A DNA stretch of 64,000 bases from Brevibacillus dissolubilis (GCF_006170445.1 NZ_VCNA01000017.1:50138-114137); one strand, 5' to 3'; positions 53,232-61,064 are shown, counted from the stretch's first letter. The notes: generated from the sequence alone by a model not told the origin. Numbers and translations: made by a program.

Positions 53232-54656
53232 ATGTTGTTTCGAAAAGGATGGCGATCCCTGTTATTCTGCTTTCTCCTCTCGGTACAGCTTATAAGTGCT
53301 GAGGCACCGGCTGCGGCGAATCTGAACCAGACTCCACTGCCAGTCAAGCAGGTGAGCAAAACAGCATTGTCACACGGTTCCATGCAGACCAGCCACGTGC
53401 AGTTCCCCAACGGTGATACCTACTGGTTCAAGCAGCTCTCCATTCAACGCACGTCGTCCAAACCTTACTCATGGACCCTGCAGATTCCGGGGGAGCAGGG
53501 GAGCTTCCGCTACATAGCGATTAACAACGGCGTCCGGCACTGGTATACCGTCCCGCTGCCCGCCAATGGCTATCTGCCGCGCACGGGAGGCTTTTTAGAC
53601 ACGACCCACCGCCATATGTACATCAGCTTCCCCAACGTCTACACACCCATCGGCAATGGTTCTCTGGTGGAGAAAGCCACCTCCCAACCGATCCATGTGA
53701 AAAAAACTGCGACGGGATATACCCTCACCATCCAGATTCCCCAGCAGGCCAAGGATATCGGCGAGGTCTGGGCATTGGAATCCGCACAGCCGCTCGTGGA
53801 CTGGACACAGCCGAATATGGAAAGCATCTGGATGCTCTTGGATATGCAGTACAGCCAGAAATGGTCATGGGACGGCTTCTACGTCTTGTCCCCATCCAGC
53901 TATACCCCCACAGGCCCCCGCACATTCTGGCGCAATCCAAGCAACTATCTGGCCCGCTCCTTCGTCCTGACCGGAGGTAGCCGCGCCGCAGAAGACCTCG
54001 GCTGGGTGATGCTCGACACCGTCCTGCCCACCCAAAACCAACTCGGCTACTGGGAGACCTTGCCCCGCTCCAACTGGCTCTGGAAGGACTACCAAATCGG
54101 TTACGGCTTCTACGACACTCGCTTCAACACCGATCTTGCCCGCATCTTCCTCGTCGCCTATGAAAAATACCAAGATCCCCGTTTTCTCACCGCCACCCAA
54201 GCCTATGCCCGCTGGATGATGAAACACTCCGATACCCGTCACTTTACCATCCCAGGCAATCAGCTCGGCTGGCTCGTCGAAGACTACAACCACCCCAACG
54301 CCCACAAGAAGACACATGCTTCCCTCAACCACCAGCTTGCCATGGCCAACTACATGTACGAACTCTACATGGCCACCGGCACCACCTACTACCAGGCTTA
54401 TGGCGACATCATCATCCAAGGCATCAAAAACACCCGCGACCGCTGGATCAAACCCGACGGCAACCTCCACTACGCCTACCTCAGCAACGGCCAAATGGGC
54501 TTGGAGGATTACCCCTACCTCACCTACAACGACCTCTACCAGACCCAACAGCTCCTCCAACAGATGGGCAACCTCCGCGACCCAGACCTCGACATCCTCA
54601 TGCAAGCCAAACGCAGATGGATGGAGGAGAGGGGAGTGACAGGGTATTATCAGTAG
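53232..54656 (+). CDS. Secreted protein with alpha/alpha-toroid-like C-terminal half
   Basis: A 474-residue exported protein. A signal peptide (about 1-28, ending APAAA) precedes a beta-rich region (about 40-200). The second half contains helical repeats with aromatic and acidic residues (FNTDLARIFLVAYEKYQDPRFLTATQAYARWM, HASLNHQLAMANYMYELYMATGTTYYQAYGDIIIQGI), the style of alpha/alpha-toroids in D-glucuronyl C5-epimerases and some polysaccharide lyases or glycosidases. The C5-epimerase resemblance is only by eye, so the activity is left open. The likely site of action is outside the cell on a polysaccharide. AAGGGGTG precedes the ATG. It is divergent from the repeat-protein gene, with about 220 bp of AT-rich sequence between. 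Confidence 0.6.
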   Translation: MLFRKGWRSLLFCFLLSVQLISAEAPAAANLNQTPLPVKQVSKTALSHGSMQTSHVQFPNGDTYWFKQLSIQRTSSKPYSWTLQIPGEQGSFRYIAINNGVRHWYTVPLPANGYLPRTGGFLDTTHRHMYISFPNVYTPIGNGSLVEKATSQPIHVKKTATGYTLTIQIPQQAKDIGEVWALESAQPLVDWTQPNMESIWMLLDMQYSQKWSWDGFYVLSPSSYTPTGPRTFWRNPSNYLARSFVLTGGSRAAEDLGWVMLDTVLPTQNQLGYWETLPRSNWLWKDYQIGYGFYDTRFNTDLARIFLVAYEKYQDPRFLTATQAYARWMMKHSDTRHFTIPGNQLGWLVEDYNHPNAHKKTHASLNHQLAMANYMYELYMATGTTYYQAYGDIIIQGIKNTRDRWIKPDGNLHYAYLSNGQMGLEDYPYLTYNDLYQTQQLLQQMGNLRDPDLDILMQAKRRWMEERGVTGYYQ

Positions 54657-54722
54657 GTGGAGGGAAAAGATAAAGAATGACAGATGCAAATCGATAAAGA
54701 TAAATAGTTATTAGGGAGAAAA

Positions 54723-54752
54723 GAGGCTGTCGGGACATCGGCAGTCTTTTTG
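54723..54752 (+). terminator. Probable terminator
   Basis: A short hairpin GAGGCTGTCG/CGGCAGTC followed by TTTTTG. It precedes structured repeat copy 3. Confidence 0.55.
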
Positions 54753-54801
54753 TATAGTCGCTCTTGTCTCTTGTCTTTATCTTTTTTCTTTTACCCCTCA
54801 A

Positions 54802-55020
54802 GAGGTTGGGATTCTGGTTTGAACCTTTTTTTAAAACCTACCCAGCTGGTGGAAAAGAAAGGGTGACCTGCTTCCCCGAGTCCGCCTAGGGCGAACAGTC
54901 TCACTTCCCTGTATCACCCAGATGTTTTTGCCCGCCCGCACCATTTCTTTTCCATCAGCGGCCAGTCATAACCCCCTACTGGTTTTAAAATTAAGGTTCA
55001 AAACAGAATCCCCAACCCTC
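54802..55020 (+). repeat. Structured intergenic repeat element, copy 3
   Basis: A 219-bp copy of the element at 10618 and 46015. The outer stem is 54802-54827 with 54993-55020 (two bulges, one mismatch). The second stem is TTTTAAAACC (54829-54838) with GGTTTTAAAA (54981-54990). The third is 54845-54865 with 54939-54959. The inner stem is GGGCGAA (54889-54895) with TTTGCCC (54927-54933). Boxes CCTACCCAGC (54837-54846) and CAGCGGCCAGTC (54956-54967) are kept. A pyrimidine tract (54779-54793) lies just upstream. It separates the secreted-protein gene from pyrD. Confidence 0.83.
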
Positions 55021-55092
55021 CCATTACCGAACGTTTTATGGTATCCTCTTAAAAAGAGTTCGAAAACCTGTGTTAGGAGTGGCAAAATCAGC

Positions 55093-56181
55093 ATGTACCA
55101 ACTGATGAAAAAGTATCTTTTCACTCTCGACCCTGAAGTGGCACATGAACGGACGGTTCATGCACTGCAACTGGCCCAAAGCACACCAGGCGGCACCTCG
55201 ATGCTCCGTATGATGTATGGCTTCCAGGATCAGCGCCTGAACAATACCCTGTGGGGGATTCCGTTCGCCAATCCAGTTGGTCTCGCGGCTGGTTTTGATA
55301 AAAACGCCGAAGTATATCATGGCCTGGGTGCAATCGGCTTTGGGTTCGTTGAGATCGGAACCTTGACCCCTTTGGCACAGCCGGGCAACGACAAACCGCG
55401 TCTGTTCCGCTCCGTACCAGATCAGGCTGTCATCAATCGGATGGGATTTAACAACCAAGGTGTCGAAAGCGCCGCCCGACGTCTGCAGAATTACCAGCAG
55501 GCAGGCATTCCAATCGGGGTCAATATCGGCAAAAACAAAGTGACACCCAATGAAGAGGCAGCAAGCGATTATGAAAAATGTCTGGATGCACTCTACCCGT
55601 ACGGCCATTATTTCGTTATCAATGTAAGCTCACCAAATACGCCGAATCTGCGAGACCTGCAAGAGACAGAGAGCCTTCGCCAACTGCTCCGTGCGATCAG
55701 AGCCAAGGCAGATGCTCTAGAAAAGAACGGCGCGAAGGCCAAGCCGATCCTGCTGAAAGTAGCACCTGACATGGCAGACGAGCATATGCGCGATGTTGTA
55801 CAGGTAGCAGTCGCAGAAGGCATGTCCGGAATCATCGCCACCAATACGACTCTCTCCCGTGAAGGACTGAGCAACCGTACCTTTGCCGAACAGACCGGAG
55901 GCTTGAGCGGACGTCAGCTCACCGCCCGCTCAACGGCATGGGTGCGTGAGATCTACCAGGAAGTAGGCCGGCAAGTACCGATCATCGGGGTCGGCGGGAT
56001 TTTCAACGGAGATGATGCCTACGAAAAAATCCGGGCAGGAGCCAGCCTGATCCAAGTCTATACCGGCATGATCTATGAAGGGCCAGGCGTCGTCCAAGCG
56101 ATCAACAGACGTCTGCTGGAGCGACTGAAGCAGGACGGTTTCACCACGATTCAAGAAGCAATCGGAGCCGATCATAGATAG
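55093..56181 (+). CDS. pyrD: Quinone-dependent dihydroorotate dehydrogenase (class 2)
   Basis: A 362-residue membrane-associated flavoprotein that oxidises dihydroorotate to orotate in pyrimidine synthesis, passing electrons to quinone. The N-terminal amphipathic helix (YQLMKKYLFTLDPEVAHERTVHALQ) and FMN-site motifs NPVGLAAGFDKNAE, GFVEIGTLTPLAQPGNDKPRLFR, NVSSPNTPNLRDLQ (catalytic Ser region) and GVGGIFNGDDAYEKIRAGASLIQVYTGMIYEGP define class 2. Most Bacilli use the NAD-linked class 1B enzyme inside the pyr operon; here a class 2 gene stands alone. The ATG at 55093 has AGGAG 13 bases upstream; the ATG at 55105 is possible. The frame extends upstream into repeat copy 3 but is not coding there. 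Confidence 0.95.
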   Translation: MYQLMKKYLFTLDPEVAHERTVHALQLAQSTPGGTSMLRMMYGFQDQRLNNTLWGIPFANPVGLAAGFDKNAEVYHGLGAIGFGFVEIGTLTPLAQPGNDKPRLFRSVPDQAVINRMGFNNQGVESAARRLQNYQQAGIPIGVNIGKNKVTPNEEAASDYEKCLDALYPYGHYFVINVSSPNTPNLRDLQETESLRQLLRAIRAKADALEKNGAKAKPILLKVAPDMADEHMRDVVQVAVAEGMSGIIATNTTLSREGLSNRTFAEQTGGLSGRQLTARSTAWVREIYQEVGRQVPIIGVGGIFNGDDAYEKIRAGASLIQVYTGMIYEGPGVVQAINRRLLERLKQDGFTTIQEAIGADHR

Positions 56182-56211
56182 TCTCCAGCATGCTTATCCA
56201 GCCATGTGTAT

Positions 56212-56255
56212 AAAAAAGCGCCAGATGATCTGATTTGATCGTCTGACGCTTTTTT
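56212..56255 (+). terminator. Rho-independent terminator after pyrD
   Basis: AAAAAAGCGCCAGA pairs with TCTGACGCTTTTTT (one mismatch), a long stem with T run. Confidence 0.85.
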
Positions 56256-56304
56256 CAATTGTACAAGTCTGCACTTTGTTGTTTTCAGATAACCGACAAA
56301 CCAC

Positions 56305-56310
56305 TATGAT
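56305..56310 (+). promoter_or_regulatory. Possible -10 of the small peptide gene
   Basis: TATGAT at 56305-56310 with TTTTCA (56282-56287) 17 bp upstream, about 40 bp before the peptide ATG. Confidence 0.4.
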
Positions 56311-56350
56311 GAGAAAGGAAGAACTCAGGAAAACAAGGAGGAGCGACGGA

Positions 56351-56449
56351 ATGACCACGATTCAATGTAAATCTGGCGGATTTGCAGGCAGACAGACCAA
56401 GGCTCCTTTTCGTATGTGTATCAAGAAAATGTTGCAGGTTCAGCTATAA
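56351..56449 (+). CDS. 32-residue two-cysteine peptide
   Basis: A short gene with all signals of a real one: AACAAGGAGG just upstream of the ATG at 56351 and a strong terminator 4 bp after the stop. The peptide starts MTTIQCKSGGFAGRQ and ends KKMLQVQL; it is basic, has Cys6 and Cys23 and no signal peptide. I know no family for it. It lies about 290 bp upstream of an HTH-TPR regulator gene of the kind often controlled by short peptides, but the peptide has its own terminator and is not an obvious export substrate. Confidence 0.6.
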   Translation: MTTIQCKSGGFAGRQTKAPFRMCIKKMLQVQL

Positions 56450-56452
56450 GGG

Positions 56453-56485
56453 AAGGCACGTCTTGTGTTGATGTGCCTTTTTTTG
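56453..56485 (+). terminator. Terminator of the small peptide gene
   Basis: AAGGCAC (56453-56459) pairs with GTGCCTT (56473-56479) followed by a run of seven T residues. Confidence 0.8.
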
Positions 56486-56511
56486 TATGTGCATCAATGT
56501 TGAGGGATAAA

Positions 56512-56556
56512 ATGGATGATATTGTTAAAAAATTAATCTTTTTCGACAGTTTTTAA
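56512..56556 (+). CDS. Possible 14-residue peptide MDDIVKKLIFFDSF
   Basis: A GAGGG site five bases before an ATG opens a 14-codon frame giving an amphipathic, aromatic-ended peptide. It lies between the 32-residue gene and the HTH-TPR regulator. Short peptides next to RNPP regulators are often signals, but a frame this short can occur by chance and there is no export signal. Confidence 0.25.
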   Translation: MDDIVKKLIFFDSF

Positions 56557-56588
56557 CAAAATACCACAAAAAATAAACCCTTTTTTAC

Positions 56589-56619
56589 TTGTGTATATTA
56601 ATGAAAACAAAAATATAGT
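56589..56619 (+). promoter_or_regulatory. Probable promoter of the HTH-TPR regulator
   Basis: TTGTGT (56589-56594), 19-bp spacer, TATAGT (56614-56619), 120 bp before the start. A weak hairpin with TTTTTT (about 56653-56681) lies between promoter and gene and could attenuate. Confidence 0.45.
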
Positions 56620-56740
56620 AAAAATGACTCCTGTTTGTTTGTTGGCACGTACCCTCCAGTCAAATGAAGGGGCTTTTTTATATCTATATCTTTGCAAATC
56701 AAATACTATTTCGAATAAATAAGAATCGGGAGGATTATAG

Positions 56741-58084
56741 ATGCTCGATCATGATTTCCACGTAACCCGGATTGAATTGCGGCAGCTGTTCCAGAAATAT
56801 ATGGATGAAAGATGTTGGAAACGGAAAGATTTCGCGCAAGCGACGGGGATTGAGGCTGTTACGATCAGCAATATATTGAATAATAAACAATCGATCATGC
56901 TTCACCAATTAGATGCAATCGCCAGAGCGTTTCAACTGCCTCCAGGTTACTTTTATCCTTACTTTTTTGCGGAGTGCTGCAGTGACGAAGGTCGGATTCG
57001 CCCTTCCAAGCTGGGGGAGTTTGTCTCCACTTGCATTTTGATGAACCGGATGGATTTGGCCGATCAGGGTCTTGCTTTTTTAATTGAAGATAAAAATAAA
57101 AACCGCACATTTGATACCATGCTGGCGATTGGAGAGAAGCTTTTTCATGCGAATAAGGGAGAATACGCCCTGCCATTTTTCGACATGATCGTACAAGAGG
57201 AGGATCGCCGTACAGAGAGACTGGCGATTGCGTATTTTCGCAAGTTTTTAATTGTAAGAGAACGGGATCTGTACGGAGCGGGCTATGAAGCGCTCTATCG
57301 CCTGACCGAGTACCTGACGTACTTACCCGAGCAATATACCTCCAAAGACCAAAAGGGCATTGAGATCACCTGTAATCTCAAGCTGGAAGCATATTTCCGT
57401 ATGCTTACCTTCTATAATGTAGTGGAAGACTGGGCCAAGCTCGCCAAGTATGCCAAGGAGCTTCATGAGCTGGCTCGTCTTCGCAATGACAGCAGATATC
57501 AGGCGGAGAGCCTATTGTACCAATCCTCAGCCTATATAGGGAAGGGTGAGTTTGAGAAGGCATTGGAAGTAACCAAGCAGTATGCTCCTTTTGGTGAATA
57601 TTATTCACGTTTATCCGCCATGAATCAAGCCCTAATTCTTACGGAGATGGGGCAGATTGAAGAAATCGACCAGGTCCTGCAACAGATTGAGAGCAAGGAG
57701 GAGCTCTGGGTATACCTCCCCGCTGCGCTTGAAGCCTATATGAAAAAAAACAGACAAGATCAGGTAGCCGAACTGTTGACCCGCTACCAAACAGAAGTGG
57801 ACGAGCTGTCGCGACGAAAGGACTGGCTCAGCGTAAAACGCTTCCTACGACTGTTGACCGTGCGGGCTGAATACTATTTTCAGATGGGTGAGATCGATAT
57901 CGGGCTGTCAGATATTATAGAAGCACTTGAGAAAGCCTGTACGTTTAAGAATGTACAGCGAATCAAGCAGTGTGCCTATCTCTTCTATACCCATTCCCAG
58001 CATGCCGGTGTGGAATTAAAGGAACGTTTTCGTGATTTGATGATGAGTGCAATCACACCTGAGATATTTGAGTCATCGACGTAG
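56741..58084 (+). CDS. HTH-TPR transcriptional regulator (Rgg/RNPP-like)
   Basis: A 447-residue regulator. An Xre-type helix-turn-helix lies at about residues 10-65 (RKDFAQATGIEAVTISNILNNKQSIMLHQLDAIARAFQLP). The rest is helical with TPR-like pairs (about 85-440: LMNRMDLADQGLAFLIEDKN, YQAESLLYQSSAYIGKGEFEKALEVTKQYAPFGEYYS, EYYFQMGEIDIGLSDIIEAL). This is the plan of Rgg, PlcR, AimR and related regulators that bind short peptides with the TPR region. No cognate peptide is proven; two very short frames lie upstream. GGGAGG precedes the ATG. Own terminator downstream. Confidence 0.82.
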   Translation: MLDHDFHVTRIELRQLFQKYMDERCWKRKDFAQATGIEAVTISNILNNKQSIMLHQLDAIARAFQLPPGYFYPYFFAECCSDEGRIRPSKLGEFVSTCILMNRMDLADQGLAFLIEDKNKNRTFDTMLAIGEKLFHANKGEYALPFFDMIVQEEDRRTERLAIAYFRKFLIVRERDLYGAGYEALYRLTEYLTYLPEQYTSKDQKGIEITCNLKLEAYFRMLTFYNVVEDWAKLAKYAKELHELARLRNDSRYQAESLLYQSSAYIGKGEFEKALEVTKQYAPFGEYYSRLSAMNQALILTEMGQIEEIDQVLQQIESKEELWVYLPAALEAYMKKNRQDQVAELLTRYQTEVDELSRRKDWLSVKRFLRLLTVRAEYYFQMGEIDIGLSDIIEALEKACTFKNVQRIKQCAYLFYTHSQHAGVELKERFRDLMMSAITPEIFESST

Positions 58085-58112
58085 GCACTTTCAATCAAAG
58101 TGTCTTTTTTTC
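58084..58112 (+). terminator. Rho-independent terminator
   Basis: GGCACTTT pairs with AAAGTGTC around CAATC, followed by seven T residues. Confidence 0.8.
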
Positions 58113-58126
58113 ACATAGATTACCAT

Positions 58127-58156
58127 TTGCATTTTGAGTACGTTATCGTATATAAT
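58127..58156 (+). promoter_or_regulatory. Promoter of the SRP RNA gene
   Basis: TTGCAT (58127-58132), 18-bp spacer, TATAAT (58151-58156); start expected near 58163. Confidence 0.75.
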
Positions 58157-58163
58157 AAATTTC

Positions 58164-58244
58164 GAAGGCGACAGAGCCCGCGAATCTGGTCAGGTCCGGA
58201 AGGAAGCAGCCATAAGTGGTCAACTCTGTGTGCCTTCCTTTTTT
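58164..58244 (+). ncRNA. ffs: Signal recognition particle RNA, small (4.5S) type
   Basis: The conserved domain IV is present: GGTCAGGTCCGGAAGGAAGC with the GGAA tetraloop and the AGCAG/CAGGTCC internal loops that bind Ffh. The closing stem is GAAGGC with GCCTTC plus ACAGAG/CTCTGT, followed by TTTTTT. The sequence between the upstream terminator and 58164 leaves no room for an Alu domain, so this is the short type, not the ~270-nt scRNA of Bacillus subtilis. Confidence 0.95.
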
Positions 58245-58282
58245 ATATACATATATATAGAAGCTTCTATATAAAATAAAAG

Positions 58283-58330
58283 CCCCCATCTGCAAACGGA
58301 GGAGAGAGTGCCGCCGCAGATGGGGGTTTC
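58283..58330 (-). terminator. Terminator of glnA (minus strand)
   Basis: CCCCCATCTGC (58283-58293) pairs perfectly with GCAGATGGGGG (58316-58326); on the minus strand the stem is followed by CTTTTATTTT. Confidence 0.85.
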
Positions 58331-58351
58331 TTATTATCGATTAGGAGAGGT

Positions 58352-59770
58352 TTACAGATCGTAGTAAAGCTCGAATTCTTTTGGATTCACGGTGCGCTCT
58401 ACTTGTTGGATTTCGCCGCGTTTGAGGGAGATCCAGTTTTCGATAACGTCTTTGGAGAAGACGCCGCCTTCGAGCAGGAACTCGTGATCGCTTTCCAGAG
58501 CGTCAAGGGCTTCAGCAAGAGAGCCAGGAGCACTGCGGATTTCGTGTTTTTCTACGTCGGAGAGCTCGTAGATGTTTTTGTCGATAGGGCCGTAGCCAAG
58601 TTCGCGTGGATCGATTTTGCGCTTGATCCCATCGAGACCAGCCATCAGCATAGCCGCGAAGGAGAGGTACGGGTTAGCTGTGGAGTCAGGCGTACGGAAC
58701 TCGATACGGGATGCTTTTGGTGTCACAGCAGCTACTGGGATACGGACAGCAGCGGAACGGTTTCCTTTGGAGAACACGAGGTTAACCGGTGCTTCGTAGC
58801 CAGGAACAAGACGTTTGAAGGAGTTGGTGCTTGGGTTGCACAGAGCGATCAATGCTGGAGCGTGGTGGAGGATTCCGCCGATGTAGTGGAGAGCCATTTC
58901 GCTCAGGCTCGCGTAGCCGCCTTTTTCGAAGAAGAGCGGAACGTCACCGTTGAACAAGCTTTGGTGAACGTGCATACCGGAACCGTTGTCACCAACGATT
59001 GGTTTTGGCATGAAGGTAGCGGTTTTGCCGTGCTTTGCTGCTACGTTGCGCACGATGTATTTGAACAGGAGCAGGTTATCTGCGGTGCGGGTCAGGGTAT
59101 CGAAGCGGAAGTTGATCTCCGCTTGACCAGCGGTAGCTACTTCGTGGTGATGACGCTCCACTTTGAGGCCTGCTTCGGTCATCAGAGTACACATCTCATT
59201 GCGGATATCCACTTGAGTGTCGGTTGGTTGTACCGGGAAGTAACCGCCTTTGTTGCGTACTTTGTAGCCGAGGTTTTTGCCTTCAGCGCCAGTGTTCCAG
59301 TAAGCTTCTTCGGAATCGATATGGAAGAAGGAGCCGGATGGACCGGATGCGTAGCGAACATTGTCAAAGATGAAGAACTCGGATTCAGGACCGAAGTAAG
59401 CAGCGGTAGCCAGACCGGATTCCTTGAGGTATTCTTCAGCGCGTTCCGCGATGTTGCGCGGGTCGCGGTCGTAGCGGTTGCCGTGTGGGTCATAGATGTT
59501 GCAGACGATATTGAGGGTTGGAGCTTCGACGAATGGGTCGACAAACGCCGTTGCCGTGTCTGGCATCATGACCATGTCGGATTCCTCGATGCCTTTATAA
59601 CCAACCAAGCTGGAGCCGTCAAAAGCAACCCCTTGTACAAATGTATCTTCATCGACTGCATAGGCAGGGATGGTTACGTGATGCTGACGCCCTAATACGT
59701 CAACGATACGGAAATCTACATATTCGATGTTTTTTTCTTTGATAAGTTCGAGTACGGCCTTGATGTCCAT
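58352..59770 (-). CDS. glnA: Glutamine synthetase, type I beta-like
   Basis: A 472-residue glutamine synthetase that makes glutamine from glutamate, ammonia and ATP. The N-terminal beta-grasp, the latch FDGSSL, the metal/ATP motifs GPESEFFIF, GQAEINFRF, GDNGSGMHVHQSLF, NPSTNSFKRL and RIEFRTPDSTANPYL are all present. The roughly 25-residue insert (YASGPSGSFFHIDSEEAYWNTG) and the segment KNIYELSDVEK at the adenylylation loop, plus a length near 470, place it in the GSI-beta group, whereas typical Bacillus GlnA is GSI-alpha of about 444. The ATG at 59770 follows GGAG by eight bases. A TTGACA-18-TATAAT promoter and a GlnR/TnrA box lie upstream. No glnR is adjacent. Confidence 0.96.
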   Translation of the reverse strand: MDIKAVLELIKEKNIEYVDFRIVDVLGRQHHVTIPAYAVDEDTFVQGVAFDGSSLVGYKGIEESDMVMMPDTATAFVDPFVEAPTLNIVCNIYDPHGNRYDRDPRNIAERAEEYLKESGLATAAYFGPESEFFIFDNVRYASGPSGSFFHIDSEEAYWNTGAEGKNLGYKVRNKGGYFPVQPTDTQVDIRNEMCTLMTEAGLKVERHHHEVATAGQAEINFRFDTLTRTADNLLLFKYIVRNVAAKHGKTATFMPKPIVGDNGSGMHVHQSLFNGDVPLFFEKGGYASLSEMALHYIGGILHHAPALIALCNPSTNSFKRLVPGYEAPVNLVFSKGNRSAAVRIPVAAVTPKASRIEFRTPDSTANPYLSFAAMLMAGLDGIKRKIDPRELGYGPIDKNIYELSDVEKHEIRSAPGSLAEALDALESDHEFLLEGGVFSKDVIENWISLKRGEIQQVERTVNPKEFELYYDL

Positions 59771-59847
59771 GATATCCACTCCAATTTACGAATATTTTTT
59801 TTATCGTATTTGTTATTGTTCGTTTTTTCTTTGTTTTTTATAATTGG

Positions 59848-59877
59848 ATTATAGTGTTGGTGGGAATAGTCTGTCAA
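59848..59877 (-). promoter_or_regulatory. Consensus sigma-A promoter of glnA
   Basis: On the minus strand TTGACA (59877-59872), an 18-bp spacer and TATAAT (59853-59848), both hexamers perfect. Confidence 0.85.
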
Positions 59878-59896
59878 TAGGTTTCGTTACGTTTGG

Positions 59897-59913
59897 TGTC
59901 ATGTTTTCTTACA
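59897..59913 (-). promoter_or_regulatory. GlnR/TnrA box upstream of glnA
   Basis: TGTCATGTTTTCTTACA matches TGTNA-N7-TNACA exactly. It ends about 20 bp upstream of the glnA -35 element, where nitrogen regulators of Bacilli act. Confidence 0.65.
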
Positions 59914-59997
59914 TAATAGTGTCGGATTTGTGAATGGGTGCTCGTCCTTTGAAAAAAAGCGGGACTTTTTTGGTGTTCACGCTTTTTTCACAGGAGA

Positions 59998-60015
59998 GTG
60001 TGAGAAACATCACAA
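59998..60015 (+). promoter_or_regulatory. Rex-like redox operator upstream of ldh
   Basis: GTGTGAGAAACATCACAA matches the Rex pattern TTGTGA-N6-TCACAA except for the first base. It overlaps the likely -35 of a promoter with CATACT at 60021-60026. Rex represses fermentation genes when NADH is low. Confidence 0.55.
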
Positions 60016-60071
60016 TGGGTCATACTGTCTCGGCGTAGGATAAAGATAAGAAAAACAAAGGACGTGAAGAA

Positions 60072-61019
60072 ATGAGCCAAAACACCAAAATTGTATTGAT
60101 CGGAACGGGAGCTGTCGGCTCCACTTTTGCTTACACCGTACTTATTAAGGGATTGGCCAACGAGTTGGTGCTCATCGACGCCAATGAAGATAAGGCGATG
60201 GGGGATGTGCTTGACCTTAACCACGGTCTGATGCTGGCTTCTCCGATGAAAATCACCTTGGGCGGCTACGAGGATTGTGCAGGGGCAGACATCATTGTGA
60301 TCGCAGCAGGTGCGGCACAACGCCCGGGTGAGACCAGGATCGACCTCATGAACCGCAATGTTGCGATTTTTGACCAGATCATCAAGAATGTGACTGCTCA
60401 TAATGACAGCGCGATTCTGCTCATCGCCACCAACCCGGTCGATATCCTCACACAGGTGGCGCTCAAGCTCTCCGGTTGGCCGAAGAATCGGGTGATCGGC
60501 TCTGGTACGCTTCTGGACAGCTCCCGTTTTCGCTATCTCGTGGCGGAGAAGCTGGGGGTTGACCCGCGCAGTGTCCACGGCATGATTATCGGTGAGCATG
60601 GAGATACCGAGGTGCCTGCCTGGAGTGCCCTGTCGGTCGCCGGAGTCAACATCGATGAGCTGCCGGCAGAGAACCCGTGGCATCTCAATGATGAGGCTAA
60701 GGCAGAGATCACCGAAGGAACCAAACGCGCGGCCTACCACATCATCGCCAAAAAAGGAGCCACCTACTACGCGATTGCTCTCTCGCTTGCCCGGATTTGT
60801 GAAGCGATTTTGAAGGATCAGCGCAGTATTCTCCCTGTCTCTTCTTATCTGGAAGACTATCAAGGGATCAGCGGGGTCTGCCTCGGTGTCCCAAGTATTG
60901 TAGGACGCAACGGTGTAGAACAGGTGGTCGAGTTGCCACTGACCCATACAGAAGGCGAGCAGCTGCGTCATTCCGCAACGACGCTTGCCAACTTCTTAAA
61001 TGAAATCGGTTTTGCTTAA
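60072..61019 (+). CDS. ldh: L-lactate dehydrogenase
   Basis: A 315-residue NAD-dependent enzyme that reduces pyruvate to L-lactate. The NAD motif GTGAVGSTFA (11-20), the specificity-loop Gln83 in AAQRPGETR (Gln, not Arg, so lactate rather than malate), Arg89, Arg152 and catalytic His176 in IIGEHGDTE are present. AAAGGACGTGAAG precedes the ATG. It is divergent from glnA. The Rex-like site upstream suggests induction under oxygen limitation. A universal stress protein gene follows in the same direction after about 45 nt. Confidence 0.97.
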   Translation: MSQNTKIVLIGTGAVGSTFAYTVLIKGLANELVLIDANEDKAMGDVLDLNHGLMLASPMKITLGGYEDCAGADIIVIAAGAAQRPGETRIDLMNRNVAIFDQIIKNVTAHNDSAILLIATNPVDILTQVALKLSGWPKNRVIGSGTLLDSSRFRYLVAEKLGVDPRSVHGMIIGEHGDTEVPAWSALSVAGVNIDELPAENPWHLNDEAKAEITEGTKRAAYHIIAKKGATYYAIALSLARICEAILKDQRSILPVSSYLEDYQGISGVCLGVPSIVGRNGVEQVVELPLTHTEGEQLRHSATTLANFLNEIGFA

Positions 61020-61064
61020 AACTGCTTATTTAACCTAAATTTCCTCCAAAGGCTGGTGTTTCTC

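Noticed and set aside
54922..55092. 57-codon 5' extension of pyrD
   Set aside because: It reads through the structured repeat and has no ribosome-binding site; the conserved DHODH N-terminus begins at 55093.
58403..59695. 430-codon plus-strand frame across glnA
   Set aside because: Shadow of glnA caused by codon bias; no start signals.
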